64,000 nucleotides of DNA. Source: Nocardia speluncae NBRC 108251 (lineage in GTDB: Bacteria > Actinomycetota > Actinomycetes > Mycobacteriales > Mycobacteriaceae). This document shows positions 31,136-42,108 of this stretch, piece by piece. Under the pieces are notes generated by a model, which did no database searches, was not told the DNA's origin, and saw only the letters and a list, made by a program, of their open reading frames with translations. Location: assembly GCF_001613245.1 (NCBI RefSeq), contig NZ_BDBZ01000002.1, forward strand, positions 620,001 through 684,000, written 5' to 3'. Both the position numbers and the translations under genes were made by a program. Every line of letters begins with the position of its first letter. Within the stretch, counting starts at the first letter, position 1.

Positions 31136-32107
31136 ATGCAGGCAATCGTAATGACAGGCACCGGCGGGCCGGAGGTCCTGGTACCGCGCGAGGCCCCGAC
31201 ACCACAGCCGGATACCGGTGAGGTACTCATCCGCGCAGCGGCGATCCCGGTTCTCTTTCCCGAGACCCTGCTCCGCTCCGGAGCATTCCCCATGGCCGCT
31301 CCCCCGCCGGTGGTGTTCGGCCACCAGGTCGCCGGGGAGATCGTCGAAGTCGGCGCCGGCGTTCCCCGCGACCTCGTAGGCCGGCGCGTCGTCGCCGCGA
31401 CCACCGGGGCGGGGTCCTATGCCGAATTCGTCTGTGCGCCGGCCGGGAACACAACGCTCATTCCGGACGATGTGTCGGCAGACGACGCGGCGGCCACGAT
31501 GATGAGCGGCTCGATCGCACTGGCCCTACTGCACACGGCGAATCTGACCGGAACAGAGACGGTCCTCGTAGAAGCCGGCGCCACCGGGGTGGGCAGCTAT
31601 CTGGTTCAGCTGGCCCGGGAATTCGGCGCGGCACAGGTCATCGCCACCGCGGGCGGCTCCGCCAAGATCGAGCACGCTCGTACACTGGGCGCCGACCAGG
31701 TCATCGACCACCGGAGGGAACGGTGGACCGAAACGCTCACAGCGAGCGCGCCGGGCACCATCGATGTCGTCTTCGATTCCATCGGCGGCACCCCTGCGGC
31801 GGACCTTCTGGGCGCCCTGACGCCGGGATCGGGCCGGATGCTCAGTTACGGCTGGCTCTCCGGCGCCCCGGCACAGGTCTCGGCTGCCGACCTGATCCCG
31901 GCCGGGCTCACCCTCACTGCCTGCTCGGGGCCGGCATGGCAGCAGCGGGCCACCCGCGCCGAGGCCGATATTCTCGCGCGGATACCGGCACTGGCTCCCC
32001 CGGTCGAGACCATACTGCCGCTCGAAGCGGCCGGACGCGGACACGAACTGGTGGAGTCGCGGCGTCCGCTGGGCAAAGTCATCCTGCGGCCGGACGCGAC
32101 CGCTTGA
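31136..32107 (+). CDS. Zinc-independent alcohol dehydrogenase / quinone oxidoreductase-like protein
   Basis: MDR-superfamily NAD(P)H oxidoreductase of 323 residues. It has a GroES-like N-terminal domain (MQAIVMTGTGGPEVLVPREA, GHQVAGEIVEVGAGV) and a Rossmann domain with VLVEAGATGVGSYLVQLARE, an AGATGVG variant of the AxxGxxG motif, then IDVVFDSIGG. Catalytic-zinc ligands of classical ADHs are absent, as in quinone oxidoreductases. The ATG at 31136 follows GGAG; an in-frame ATG at 31124 would add MEFP. Controlled by the divergent TetR through the adjacent dyad; substrate unknown. Confidence 0.88.
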   Translation: MQAIVMTGTGGPEVLVPREAPTPQPDTGEVLIRAAAIPVLFPETLLRSGAFPMAAPPPVVFGHQVAGEIVEVGAGVPRDLVGRRVVAATTGAGSYAEFVCAPAGNTTLIPDDVSADDAAATMMSGSIALALLHTANLTGTETVLVEAGATGVGSYLVQLAREFGAAQVIATAGGSAKIEHARTLGADQVIDHRRERWTETLTASAPGTIDVVFDSIGGTPAADLLGALTPGSGRMLSYGWLSGAPAQVSAADLIPAGLTLTACSGPAWQQRATRAEADILARIPALAPPVETILPLEAAGRGHELVESRRPLGKVILRPDATA

Positions 32108-32176
32108 TCACGTAATCAACTCGGTCCCGGGACAACGCCCCGGCCTGCAGCAGTCTCCGTGATCGAACAGGCCCGG

Positions 32177-32707
32177 TCAGCGCCGAAGGACGAAGAAATA
32201 GGGTTCGGACAGCCCGCGCATATCCATCACGCCGAGCAATGTCTCATCATCGACGCGCCGGAAATGGTCGATGATGGGCAGATGGTCGTACACCATGGCA
32301 GCGCTCACCACACCCCGGTACTCGATATCGCGGAGCCGCGCCGTCGGCTTCCGGGTTCGCAACAACGGAGCGAGGGCGCGCAATCTGTTCCGCACGGGCC
32401 GCAGCCAGTGCGCCGGAATCTTGCCGGCCAGCGATAACGGGACCCGGCGCGGATCCACCGCGAACACAGTGCCGCGCTCGTCGGTGAACAGCAAGGGATG
32501 CACACCATCGGGTGCGTCGAACTGTTTCCCGTACCACCCCGATTCGGACAGGGTTCCGTCCATCGGGTGGCCGGTAGGCAGTTCTTCGCCGCACCAACGG
32601 CCGGTGGTCACCTCGTCCACGGGAGCGGCAGGGAGGCTGTCGAAGATCTCCCAGGCCCGCTCGACGGTACAACCGCCCGCCGGCAGAGTAGCGGTGTGTT
32701 CGCTCAT
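32177..32707 (-). CDS. GXWXG/DUF4334 domain protein
   Basis: The 176 residues show the two-part layout of this family: an N-terminal GXWXG segment (TTGRWCGEELPTGHPMDGTL, GWYGKQFD) and the C-terminal DUF4334 part (RLRDIEYRGVVSAAMVYDH, LPIIDHFRRVDDETLLGVMD). No enzymatic role is established. The first half resembles small lipocalin-like folds, but that is inference. It lies 73 nt downstream of the YCII gene on the same strand and converges on the oxidoreductase gene. Confidence 0.85.
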   Translation of the reverse strand: MSEHTATLPAGGCTVERAWEIFDSLPAAPVDEVTTGRWCGEELPTGHPMDGTLSESGWYGKQFDAPDGVHPLLFTDERGTVFAVDPRRVPLSLAGKIPAHWLRPVRNRLRALAPLLRTRKPTARLRDIEYRGVVSAAMVYDHLPIIDHFRRVDDETLLGVMDMRGLSEPYFFVLRR

Positions 32708-32780
32708 CGTCCGCGCTCCTCGATATCAGGGACGTTGCGAAAGATAGCCTATCGTTCTCTCACCACGGGCCGGCGGCCGG

Positions 32781-33038
32781 TCAGCCGGTGATCTCCCATT
32801 CGTACACGGTCAGATCGGCGGCACCGGTGGTGTGCAGTGGGTCGGTGAACACCAGCGCCTCGGCGGCCGCGCGCGATTCCGCGAGCACGATGTATGCGCC
32901 CCCGGTGCTGTCGGTGAACGGCCCGCTTTCCTGCAACATGTCCCGGGTACGCAGGTCGCCCAGGAACTGCCGGTGCGGTTCGCCGACAGCCGGGTCGTAC
33001 GCGGAGGTCCGGATCGCCAAAACCAGATACTTGCGCAC
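32781..33038 (-). CDS. YCII-domain (YciI-like) protein
   Basis: An 85-residue protein with the compact YCII ferredoxin-like fold: KYLVLAIRTSAYDPAVGEPH, FLGDLRTRDMLQESGPF and GGAYIVLAESRAAAEALVF. Related proteins include muconolactone isomerase-like enzymes, but most have no known role. The GTG start lies one base after the nusB stop, so it is the last gene of pepQ-efp-nusB. The longer frame reaching 33371 runs inside nusB and is rejected. Confidence 0.87.
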   Translation of the reverse strand: MRKYLVLAIRTSAYDPAVGEPHRQFLGDLRTRDMLQESGPFTDSTGGAYIVLAESRAAAEALVFTDPLHTTGAADLTVYEWEITG

Positions 33039-33039
33039 G

Positions 33040-33549
33040 TCAGTCGTCCGCTTTCGGTTCCGCCGCCCGGGTCGCGGAAGCGGCAGCACGGATCTGCGGC
33101 GCCACCAGCACCACCTGCCCCAGTACCCCATTGACGAACCCGGGAGAATCGTCGGTGGACAGCTCCTTGGCCAGCTCCACCGCCTCGTCCACGGCCACGA
33201 TCGGCGGAACGTCGGTGGCGTACAGAAGTTCCCATACGGCCACACGCAGAATCGCGCGGTCCACCGCGGGCAGGCGAGACAGTGTCCAGTCCTGTAGATA
33301 CGACTCGATCGTTCCGTCGACCCGGTCGAGGTCCTCGGCGATACCGTCGACCAGAGTCCGGGTGTACGCATGCACCGGCGCCACGGCCTGATCCCGGGCC
33401 GCGAGCTCGATCCGCTCGTCGGCCAGATCGGACGGATCGATATCGCGGGCCTCGGCCTCGAACAGCAGGTCCACCGCGCGGCGCCGGGCCTTGTGGCGGG
33501 CGCCGAGTTTCTTGTAGGCGGACTTCTTGTCCGCGGGCTGATCGGCCAC
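33040..33549 (-). CDS. nusB: Transcription antitermination protein NusB
   Basis: RNA-binding factor of rRNA antitermination complexes, partner of NusE (S10). The 169 residues contain the all-helical core ([69 protein letters not shown]), with actinobacterial extensions at both ends. It starts 2 nt after the efp stop and is followed by the YCII gene. Confidence 0.97.
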   Translation of the reverse strand: MADQPADKKSAYKKLGARHKARRRAVDLLFEAEARDIDPSDLADERIELAARDQAVAPVHAYTRTLVDGIAEDLDRVDGTIESYLQDWTLSRLPAVDRAILRVAVWELLYATDVPPIVAVDEAVELAKELSTDDSPGFVNGVLGQVVLVAPQIRAAASATRAAEPKADD

Positions 33550-33551
33550 GG

Positions 33552-34115
33552 TCAGGAGTTGACTCGGCCCAGGTAGCTGCCGTCGCGAGTGTCGATGCGG
33601 AGTTTGTCACCGGTGTTGATGAACAGCGGTACCTGAACCTCGGCGCCGGTCTCCACGGTGGCCGGTTTGGTACCGCCGGTGGAGCGGTCCCCCTGCAGGC
33701 CGATATCAGTGTGGGTGACCTCGAACTCCGCGGTAACCGGCAACTCCACGTACAGCGGCGCACCCTCGTGCATGGCGACCTGCACGGTCATGTTCTCCAG
33801 CAGGAAGCGAGCCTGTTCGCCGATGGTCTGTTCGGCTATCGGGAGCTGATCGAAGGTCTCACCGTCCATGAAGACGTAATCCGAACCGTCGTGGTAGAGG
33901 TAGGTCATATCCCGGCGGTCCACGGTGGCGGTTTCCACCTTCACGCCGGCGTTGAAGGTTTTGTCGACGATCTTGCCGGACAGCACGTTCTTCAGTTTGG
34001 TCCGCACGAATGCAGGACCTTTCCCCGGCTTGACGTGCTGAAATTCGACGATCTGCTGGAGATTACCGTCGATCTTCAGTACGAGGCCGTTCTTGAAGTC
34101 GCTGGTGTCCGCCAC
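33552..34115 (-). CDS. efp: Translation elongation factor P
   Basis: Relieves ribosome stalling at proline runs. At 187 residues all three domains are present: KOW-like N-terminus ([20 protein letters not shown]), central OB ([15 protein letters not shown]) and C-terminal OB ([20 protein letters not shown]). The tip loop reads VKPGKGPAF with Lys32 at the position modified in some bacteria; no epmA/epmB or earP gene is in the window. It lies between pepQ and nusB. Confidence 0.97.
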   Translation of the reverse strand: MADTSDFKNGLVLKIDGNLQQIVEFQHVKPGKGPAFVRTKLKNVLSGKIVDKTFNAGVKVETATVDRRDMTYLYHDGSDYVFMDGETFDQLPIAEQTIGEQARFLLENMTVQVAMHEGAPLYVELPVTAEFEVTHTDIGLQGDRSTGGTKPATVETGAEVQVPLFINTGDKLRIDTRDGSYLGRVNS

Positions 34116-34151
34116 TGTGTTCGGGTCTCCTCGGTTCTCGGGCGACCGGCG

Positions 34152-35288
34152 TCATCCGACGACGGTCAGGTCTTTGCTGGTGTTGGTGAGCAGTTCGGGG
34201 CCCCCTTCGCGCACCACGAGCGTATCCTCGATCCGGACACCGCCGCGTCCGGGAAAGTACACACCTGGTTCGACGGTCACCGCCACGCCAGACAGCAGTG
34301 TACCCGTGCCCGTTTTCGCGATGCCGGGCGCTTCATGGATACGAAGCCCCACCCCGTGCCCCAAACCGTGGACGAACAACGAACCGTGCCCGGCGGCGGC
34401 GATCACCTCCCGGGCGGCGGCATCCACATCGGCGCACGGGATTCCGGGTCGTAACGCTTCCCGGCCGGCGCGCTGCGCGGCATACACCAGGTCGTAGACC
34501 TCGCGTTGCCAGTCCGCGGGCTCGCCGAGCACGAAGGTCCGGGTCATATCGGAGTGGTAGCCACCCACGACGGCACCGAAATCGATCTTCACGAAATCAC
34601 CGGTGGCCAGCACGGCGTCTGTGGGCCGATGATGCGGAATCGCGGAATTCGATCCGGCGGCGACAATGGTCTCGAAGGCGATACCGGCGGCCCCCCGTTC
34701 GAACATGGCCCATTCGAGATCCCGGGCGATCTGGCGTTCGGTGCGCCCCGGCCGGAGCTTCCCGGTGTCCAGCAGCGCCGCCAGCGCATCGTCGCCGACC
34801 GTGCAGGCCGCACGCAACCGCTCCACCTCGTATTCGTCCTTGACCATGCGCAGCTGCTCGACCAGCCCGGGGGAGGCGACGAGATCGAGCCCGGTACCGA
34901 GCTCGATCAGGCCACGATGCTGGTCGACAGTGACGATATGGCTTTCGTAGCCGAGCCGGCCGAGTTGCCATTCCCCCGCCGACTCCACTACCCGCCGGAC
35001 AACCGCGCGGGCAATCTCTGCCCGCAGGTCGGGAACCTGCTCGGCCACCTGGGTGTCGTAGCGACCGTCGGTGGCGATCACGGTGCGATCCTCCGCACCC
35101 GCCGCATCCCACGAATGCACCAGCAGCGCGGCGTTGGAACCGGTGAAACCGGTGAGGTAGCGGATGTTCACCAGATCGGTGACCAGCAGGCCGTCGATTT
35201 CGTTCTCGACCAGCAGGTTGCGCAGCAGCCCTCGCCGCGCGGCGTAATCGGGCCGCTTCTGGGGGCCGCGGCCGGAATCAACAGACAT
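34152..35288 (-). CDS. pepQ: Xaa-Pro dipeptidase/aminopeptidase (M24B)
   Basis: Cytoplasmic metallopeptidase cleaving X-Pro bonds; 378 residues. The creatinase-like N-terminal domain includes LVTDLVNIRYLTGFTGSNAA. The pita-bread domain has metal ligands in VKIDFGAVVGGYHSDMTRTF (two Asp), FVHGLGHGVGLRIHEAPG (His), TVEPGVYFPG (Glu) and GVRIEDTLVV (Glu). I start at the ATG giving MSVDSGRG, although no strong ribosome binding site precedes it; the frame remains open to 35405. First gene of pepQ-efp-nusB. Confidence 0.93.
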   Translation of the reverse strand: MSVDSGRGPQKRPDYAARRGLLRNLLVENEIDGLLVTDLVNIRYLTGFTGSNAALLVHSWDAAGAEDRTVIATDGRYDTQVAEQVPDLRAEIARAVVRRVVESAGEWQLGRLGYESHIVTVDQHRGLIELGTGLDLVASPGLVEQLRMVKDEYEVERLRAACTVGDDALAALLDTGKLRPGRTERQIARDLEWAMFERGAAGIAFETIVAAGSNSAIPHHRPTDAVLATGDFVKIDFGAVVGGYHSDMTRTFVLGEPADWQREVYDLVYAAQRAGREALRPGIPCADVDAAAREVIAAAGHGSLFVHGLGHGVGLRIHEAPGIAKTGTGTLLSGVAVTVEPGVYFPGRGGVRIEDTLVVREGGPELLTNTSKDLTVVG

Positions 35289-35397
35289 GGGACAAAAGTA
35301 CCGCCGACCCGCATGCGCGACACAGGCCCGGCCGCAGCGAGCTCGGTGAACAGAATCCGAAATGCACGGTATCCACAGTGCGCGACGAACGCTCCGA

Positions 35398-35406
35398 TTA
35401 TCCACA
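35398..35406 (+). promoter_or_regulatory. DnaA-box-like 9-mer (with a near-match 29 bp upstream)
   Basis: TTATCCACA, an exact DnaA-box consensus, in the divergent region between pepQ and the peptidase gene. GTATCCACA (one mismatch) occurs at 35369-35377 on the same strand. The region is otherwise AT-poor. Confidence 0.35.
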
Positions 35407-35448
35407 GATCACCACGGTGCCGTCCGCCGGGCCGAGATCCGCGGAATC

Positions 35449-35958
35449 GTGAACAGTGTGACGGCACTCTTCTTCCTGCTGGCCGGCTGGTGCGCGCTCC
35501 TCGCGGGCTTCGATATCCGAAGCCGGCGCCTGCCGAATCCGCTCACCCTCACGGGGGCACTGGGCGTGCTGGCGTACGCGGCAGCGGCCGGGCAATTGGG
35601 CGCCGCGCTCCGGGGCGCTGCGCTGCTGGCAATTCCTTATCTGGTGCTGCACCTACTGCGGCCCGCGGCGCTGGGCGCCGGCGATGTGAAACTGGCGGTG
35701 GGACTCGGCGCCGCTGCCGCCCTCGGTGGAGCGCAGACGTGGATCTGGTCGGCCCTCGCGGCACCGCTGTTCACTGCCGCGATCGCAATCGGCCTGCTGC
35801 TCGGGCAGCCCGTCACCACACCGATATTTCGGAACGCCCGGACATCCGGGCGCCCGCTATTTCCGGCACGTGCTCGCTCCCCCGGCGGCCCGATCACCGC
35901 TGTACCGCACGGGCCGTCCATGTGCGCCGCGACGCTTCTGGGGCTGGCCCTGTGGTGA
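35449..35958 (+). CDS. Prepilin-peptidase-like A24 family membrane protease
   Basis: A 169-residue integral membrane protein, mostly hydrophobic. It carries both aspartates of the A24 family: FDIRSRRLPNPLTL and LGAGDVKLAVGLGA (GxGD). HGPSM near the C-terminus is also typical. The methylase half of long PilD enzymes is missing, as in short single-domain peptidases such as TadV/CpaA. No pilin or tad genes are near. The start is GTG at 35449 or 35458; neither has a strong ribosome binding site. It precedes aroC by 96 nt in the same direction. Confidence 0.82.
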   Translation: MNSVTALFFLLAGWCALLAGFDIRSRRLPNPLTLTGALGVLAYAAAAGQLGAALRGAALLAIPYLVLHLLRPAALGAGDVKLAVGLGAAAALGGAQTWIWSALAAPLFTAAIAIGLLLGQPVTTPIFRNARTSGRPLFPARARSPGGPITAVPHGPSMCAATLLGLALW

Positions 35959-36054
35959 TCACCCGGCAATCCGATGCGGCCGCCTTCGACAGGCCCCATC
36001 AGCACCGCCGACCGCCTGCCCCGGGCGCGGCGCCGACATGGGAAGATAGTCGGC

Positions 36055-37271
36055 GTGCTGCGCTGGATAACTGCTGGAGAATCCCACGGACCCGCCCTCG
36101 TCGCCCTTCTGGAAGGAATGGTCGCCGGAGTCGAGGTCACCTCGACGGAGATCTCCGCACAGCTGGCGCGCCGCCGGCTCGGCTACGGTCGCGGCGCCCG
36201 GATGAAGTTCGAGGCCGACAAGGTCACCGTGATCGGCGGTGTCCGGCACGGACGCACCATGGGCGGGCCGGTTGCCATCGAGATCGCCAATTCGGAATGG
36301 CCGAAATGGACCACGGTGATGTCGGCCGATCCGGTGGACGAGACGGAACTCGCCGATCTCGCCCGCAATGCCCCGCTCACCCGCCCCCGCCCCGGCCACG
36401 CCGACTATTCGGGAATGCTGAAATACGGTTTCGAGGACGCCCGCCCGGTGCTGGAACGGGCCAGCGCCCGGGAAACCGCGGCCAGGGTCGCGGCCGGGAC
36501 GGTGGCACGGGCATTCCTGCGCCAGGCACTCGGGGTCGAGGTGATTTCGCATGTGGTCGCCATCGGCACCGCGGCGAACACCACCGGGGTGGTGCCCACG
36601 GCGGCCGATATGGCCGCGATCGACGAAAGCCCGGTACGGGCCTCCGATACCGCGGCGGAGGCGGCCATGATCGCCGAGATCGATGCCGCGAAGAAGGAAG
36701 GCGACACCCTCGGTGGTGTCGTCGAGGTGGTAGTCGACGGGCTGCCGATCGGCTTGGGTTCGTTCACCAGCGGGGAGAACCGGCTGGATTCGCGGCTCGC
36801 GGCCGCGCTCATGGGAATTCAGGCCATCAAGGGCGTCGAGGTCGGCGACGGGTTCGAGACGGCGCGCCGCCGGGGCAGCCAAGCCCACGACGAGATGCAT
36901 CCGGGTACCGACGGTGTGCTGCGCTCGACCAACCGAGCGGGCGGCCTCGAGGGCGGGATGACCAACGGCGAGGCGCTACGGGTCCGGGCGGCGATGAAAC
37001 CCATCTCCACCGTGCCGCGCGCGCTGTCCACCGTCGATATGGCCAGCGGCGCGGAAGCGTCGGCGATCCACCAGCGCTCCGACGTCTGCGCGGTTCCGGC
37101 GGCCGGGGTCGTGGCCGAATCCATGGTCGCGCTGGTGGTGGCCCAGGCGGTGCTGGAGAAGTTCGGCGGCGATTCGATCGCCGAAACGGTGAGCAACCTC
37201 GACGGCTACGTGAAGCGGATCAGCGCTCGCCCGCATCTGAACCCGGGCGAACACGTCGCCGACCCGGCGTA

Positions 37272-37272
<1 letters not shown>
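36055..37272 (+). CDS. aroC: Chorismate synthase
   Basis: Makes chorismate from EPSP with reduced FMN, the last shikimate step. Signatures: [20 protein letters not shown] at the start, [20 protein letters not shown], and [20 protein letters not shown], plus [17 protein letters not shown] near the C-terminus. The GTG start gives 405 residues; the longer frame to 35974 overlaps poor sequence. Its TAA overlaps the aroK ATG by one base (TAATG), so aroC-aroK-aroB is an overlapping operon. Confidence 0.96.
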
Positions 37273-39304
<2,032 letters not shown>

Positions 39305-39563
39305 GACAGCGCGGCACGCGGCCGGAATACCGCGCCCGTCCGAATCCCGCCGCGGCCGAAATGGGCTCGGGAACTGCACATCGACGCACCCGTCGGCGGC
39401 GAGCGCCGTGGCAAACCGGCCCGCGCCCCTGTGAGTACCTGCTGCGGTGGTTTTTGTGCGGCCCGCGGTGGCGGGGGTATACGAGCCGTACGCCGAAATA
39501 CGTATCCGGTTCAAGCGCGCATGCCGATGCCCGGTCGCTGTGGTCGGACCTACCGTCGCCGAT

Positions 39564-40076
39564 ATGCCACATTTTCCCTATTCGACGGCCGGTCCCGCCT
39601 TGTTCGCGGGTCTGGCCGTGCTCGCCTTCGGCGGTATCGCAGTGGAGACGTCGATCGTCTACCCGAATGTCTTCCACGACGTGCCCGACTCGCTCGCCGA
39701 GGCAAGCGAATTCTTCGACGTGGTCGGCCCCGGAGATGTTCTGCCGCCGCTCGGTGCATTCACTGTTCTCGCGGGGCTGGTCGCCGTCGCCACGGCTTGG
39801 CGGATCACCGCGGCGCGGCGATGGCTGGTCGCCGGCCTGCTCACCCTGCTGGGCGGCGAGTTCTTGTTCTCCGTCCTGTATTTCTGGCCACGCAACGAGA
39901 TCATGTTCGACGAAGGCACCGCCGTCCACAGCGTGGAGTTCCTACGCCGGACCGCCACCGAGTTCGAAACCGCGCACTGGGTCCGGCTGGCTGTCAGCGC
40001 CGTCACCGCGCTCCTGGCGGTGACCGGTTTCCTGCGCGCCTACCGGCAACAGGTGCGGCGGGAGGTGGCGGCATGA
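39564..40076 (+). CDS. Small integral membrane protein, unknown function
   Basis: A 170-residue protein with about four membrane segments (ALFAGLAVLAFGGIAVETSI; LGAFTVLAGLVAVATAWRI; WLVAGLLTLLGGEFLFSVLY; WVRLAVSAVTALLAVTGFLR). Extracytoplasmic loops carry NVFHDVPDSLAEASEFFDVV and FWPRNEIMFDEGTAVHSVEF. The layout resembles DUF1772-type proteins, but I cannot confirm that. The ATG at 39564 is chosen over the longer frame to 39447, whose extra residues are Arg/Cys-rich. It overlaps the next gene by 4 nt. Confidence 0.72.
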   Translation: MPHFPYSTAGPALFAGLAVLAFGGIAVETSIVYPNVFHDVPDSLAEASEFFDVVGPGDVLPPLGAFTVLAGLVAVATAWRITAARRWLVAGLLTLLGGEFLFSVLYFWPRNEIMFDEGTAVHSVEFLRRTATEFETAHWVRLAVSAVTALLAVTGFLRAYRQQVRREVAA

Positions 40077-40519
40077 TTCGGTGGCCCGACATAGCTATGC
40101 GCCCGTGGACTGTCATCGCTCTCGCCGCCTTGGGCGTGCCGCGGATCGTGGCGCACGACCTCGGTCTCGCGGGGCCGGTGACGAACGCCGTCCTGGTCTT
40201 CGTTCCGCTTGCCGGGTGGATCGGCTGGGTGCTGTGGCGGCGCATCGCACCGTTGCCGGCCCTGTTACTGGTCGGTGCCGTCTACGGGGTCTTGCTGGTG
40301 ATTACGCATCAGCTGCTGTGGACGACGGCCTTCGACGAACCACCGGAACTCGGCGGAAACCTCGCCGGGCGCTTCTCGCCCGCCGTGCAGGATCTCATCC
40401 TGCGGCTGGCATCCGTGGGCAGCGGACTTCTCACCGGTGTACTCCTCGGAGCGGTGGCCGGTGTCGTGGCGTGGGTGCTCGCCCGGCTTTCCGGTGTCCC
40501 CGACCGCACCGAACCGTGA
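40073..40519 (+). CDS. Small integral membrane protein, unknown function
   Basis: The 148-residue product has about four membrane helices (WTVIALAALGVPRIVAHDLG; VTNAVLVFVPLAGWIGWVLW; ALLLVGAVYGVLLVITHQLL; GLLTGVLLGAVAGVVAWVLA) and a periplasmic DEPPELGGNLAGRF loop. No family is recognised. The ATG overlaps the stop of the preceding membrane-protein gene (ATGA), so the two are probably co-translated and may work together. Confidence 0.72.
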   Translation: MIRWPDIAMRPWTVIALAALGVPRIVAHDLGLAGPVTNAVLVFVPLAGWIGWVLWRRIAPLPALLLVGAVYGVLLVITHQLLWTTAFDEPPELGGNLAGRFSPAVQDLILRLASVGSGLLTGVLLGAVAGVVAWVLARLSGVPDRTEP

Positions 40520-40863
40520 GCCGGGCAATGTATTGCGTCGACCGGTCACGTGCCCTGGGCCCGCACTCCGTGCCGGTCCGTGGACGATTCCGGCGGCCAG
40601 GCGCGGGTGGCCGCGAAGATTTCCCGGCCGCGTACCCAGCCAGGGTGCCGGGGGCATCGGCGAGCGCGTACACCACGGCCACCGAGAATCGATACCTGTC
40701 GACCGGCCCGCATTCCGGAATCGTCAACTGTTCCGGTCCACCGCACTCCCGCTGCACCGGCCGCCCACACGGCGGACGGCCGGTGGTTGGCGATACCGGC
40801 GCGCAGATACCGAGGCCGGCGGATTCTGTGGGGTGACGCGTTCGAGGATGGTAGGAGAGATGG
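40520..40863. other. Intergenic region upstream of the two-component system
   Basis: These 344 bp precede the histidine kinase gene. Open frames in it are composition artefacts with no recognisable protein. AGGAGAG just before the kinase ATG is its ribosome binding site. No clear promoter hexamers or operator were found. Confidence 0.5.
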
Positions 40864-42108
40864 ATGGTGAGCGACCGCAGCTGCCCGGAGCTAGCCGTGC
40901 GGCAAACCGGCGGGATGCAGAACGCCCGTCGGACAGCGTTGCCGTCTCTCTCGTCGGCCGCCGGCGACGATATCTCCGCGCGGCTGGTCGATATCGTTTT
41001 GGCCGCGGCCGTGCTCGTCGCAGTGGGTGCGGCGATCACCGCCGATGTCGGCGGCCCCGGGGTCGTGCCGTTGCCTGCGTATCTGTTCGGGGCGCTGTTC
41101 AGCGCGCTGATCCTTGCGCGGCGCCGTCGGCCGGTGGCAGTCCTGGTGATCTCTGCGGTCGCGCTGGTGGGTTACTACATGCTCGGGTATCCGCCGATCG
41201 GGCTGGCTCTGCCACTCGCCGCCGCGTTGTTCTCCGCCGCCGAGTGCGGGCGGTTGTACTGGGCGGCAGGCACCGCGACGGCGCTGCTGGCGGTCTCGAC
41301 CACGGTTCGCCTCGCCCACGGTGACGATCCCGGTTTCGTCCTCGGTCTCGAGCTGCCGGCCTCGGCCGCCTTGATGGCGGCGGTCGTCGCGCTCGGCGAC
41401 AGTGTGCGGTCACGACGTGGATGGCGTGCCGAGCTCGCCAAGCAGACTGCGGCCGCCGACGCCGAACGCGAGCAGCAAGCGCAGCGGCGGATCGCGCAGG
41501 AGCGGGTACGAATCGCCCGTGACCTGCACGATCTGCTCGCGCACACGGTATCGGTGATCAGCCTGCATACCGACGTCGCCCGGGAATCGCTTCGTGACGA
41601 TCCCGCCACGGCCGAAACCTCGTTGGCTGCCGCCCGCGCCGCATGCCGGTCGGCGGGCCGGGAACTGCGCGCGACGTTGGACGCCCTGCGCGAACCGGGT
41701 AATGACCCGGATCGCCCGCTGTCTTCCGTATCTGCGCGCCTGACCGAACTCGTCGCTGCCACCCGGTCTACCGGGCTCGCCGTGGAGCTTCACGGCGCGG
41801 AATCGGCCGATCAGTTACCAGCGGTTGTCGGTGACGCGGTTTTCCGGCTGGTCCAGGAATCTCTCAGCAATGTGCTCCGGCATGCCGCGGCCGGGCGCGC
41901 CGGCGTCGAATTGGAACGGGACCGCCACGGCATCCTGGTGCGGGTGGGCGACGACGGACGGGGCAGTACCGGCGACCCCGGTGCGGGCTGGGGCATTATC
42001 GGAATGCGCGAACGGATCGCCCTGCTGGGCGGCACTCTGCGCGCGGAACCGGCACGTGGAGGTGGATTCGTGGTCGAAGCACAGCTTCCCCTGCGGGATT
42101 CGGCATGA
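40864..42108 (+). CDS. Sensor histidine kinase (NarL-type, HisKA_3)
   Basis: The 414-residue membrane sensor has roughly five or six helices in residues 40-180, with no large external sensor domain. A cytoplasmic helix leads to the HisKA_3 box ERVRIARDLHDLLAHTVSVI with phospho-acceptor His222. The ATPase domain follows: LVQESLSNVLRHA (N box), VRVGDDGRGS (G1) and GWGIIGMRERIALLGG (G2). The signal is unknown. The ATG follows AGGAG, and the stop overlaps the response regulator start by 4 nt. Confidence 0.95.
   Translation: MVSDRSCPELAVRQTGGMQNARRTALPSLSSAAGDDISARLVDIVLAAAVLVAVGAAITADVGGPGVVPLPAYLFGALFSALILARRRRPVAVLVISAVALVGYYMLGYPPIGLALPLAAALFSAAECGRLYWAAGTATALLAVSTTVRLAHGDDPGFVLGLELPASAALMAAVVALGDSVRSRRGWRAELAKQTAAADAEREQQAQRRIAQERVRIARDLHDLLAHTVSVISLHTDVARESLRDDPATAETSLAAARAACRSAGRELRATLDALREPGNDPDRPLSSVSARLTELVAATRSTGLAVELHGAESADQLPAVVGDAVFRLVQESLSNVLRHAAAGRAGVELERDRHGILVRVGDDGRGSTGDPGAGWGIIGMRERIALLGGTLRAEPARGGGFVVEAQLPLRDSA

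Noticed and set aside
40431..41039. Minus-strand ORF across the gap before the histidine kinase
   Set aside because: Arg/Pro/Cys-rich with no homology, and it overlaps the kinase start on the opposite strand.
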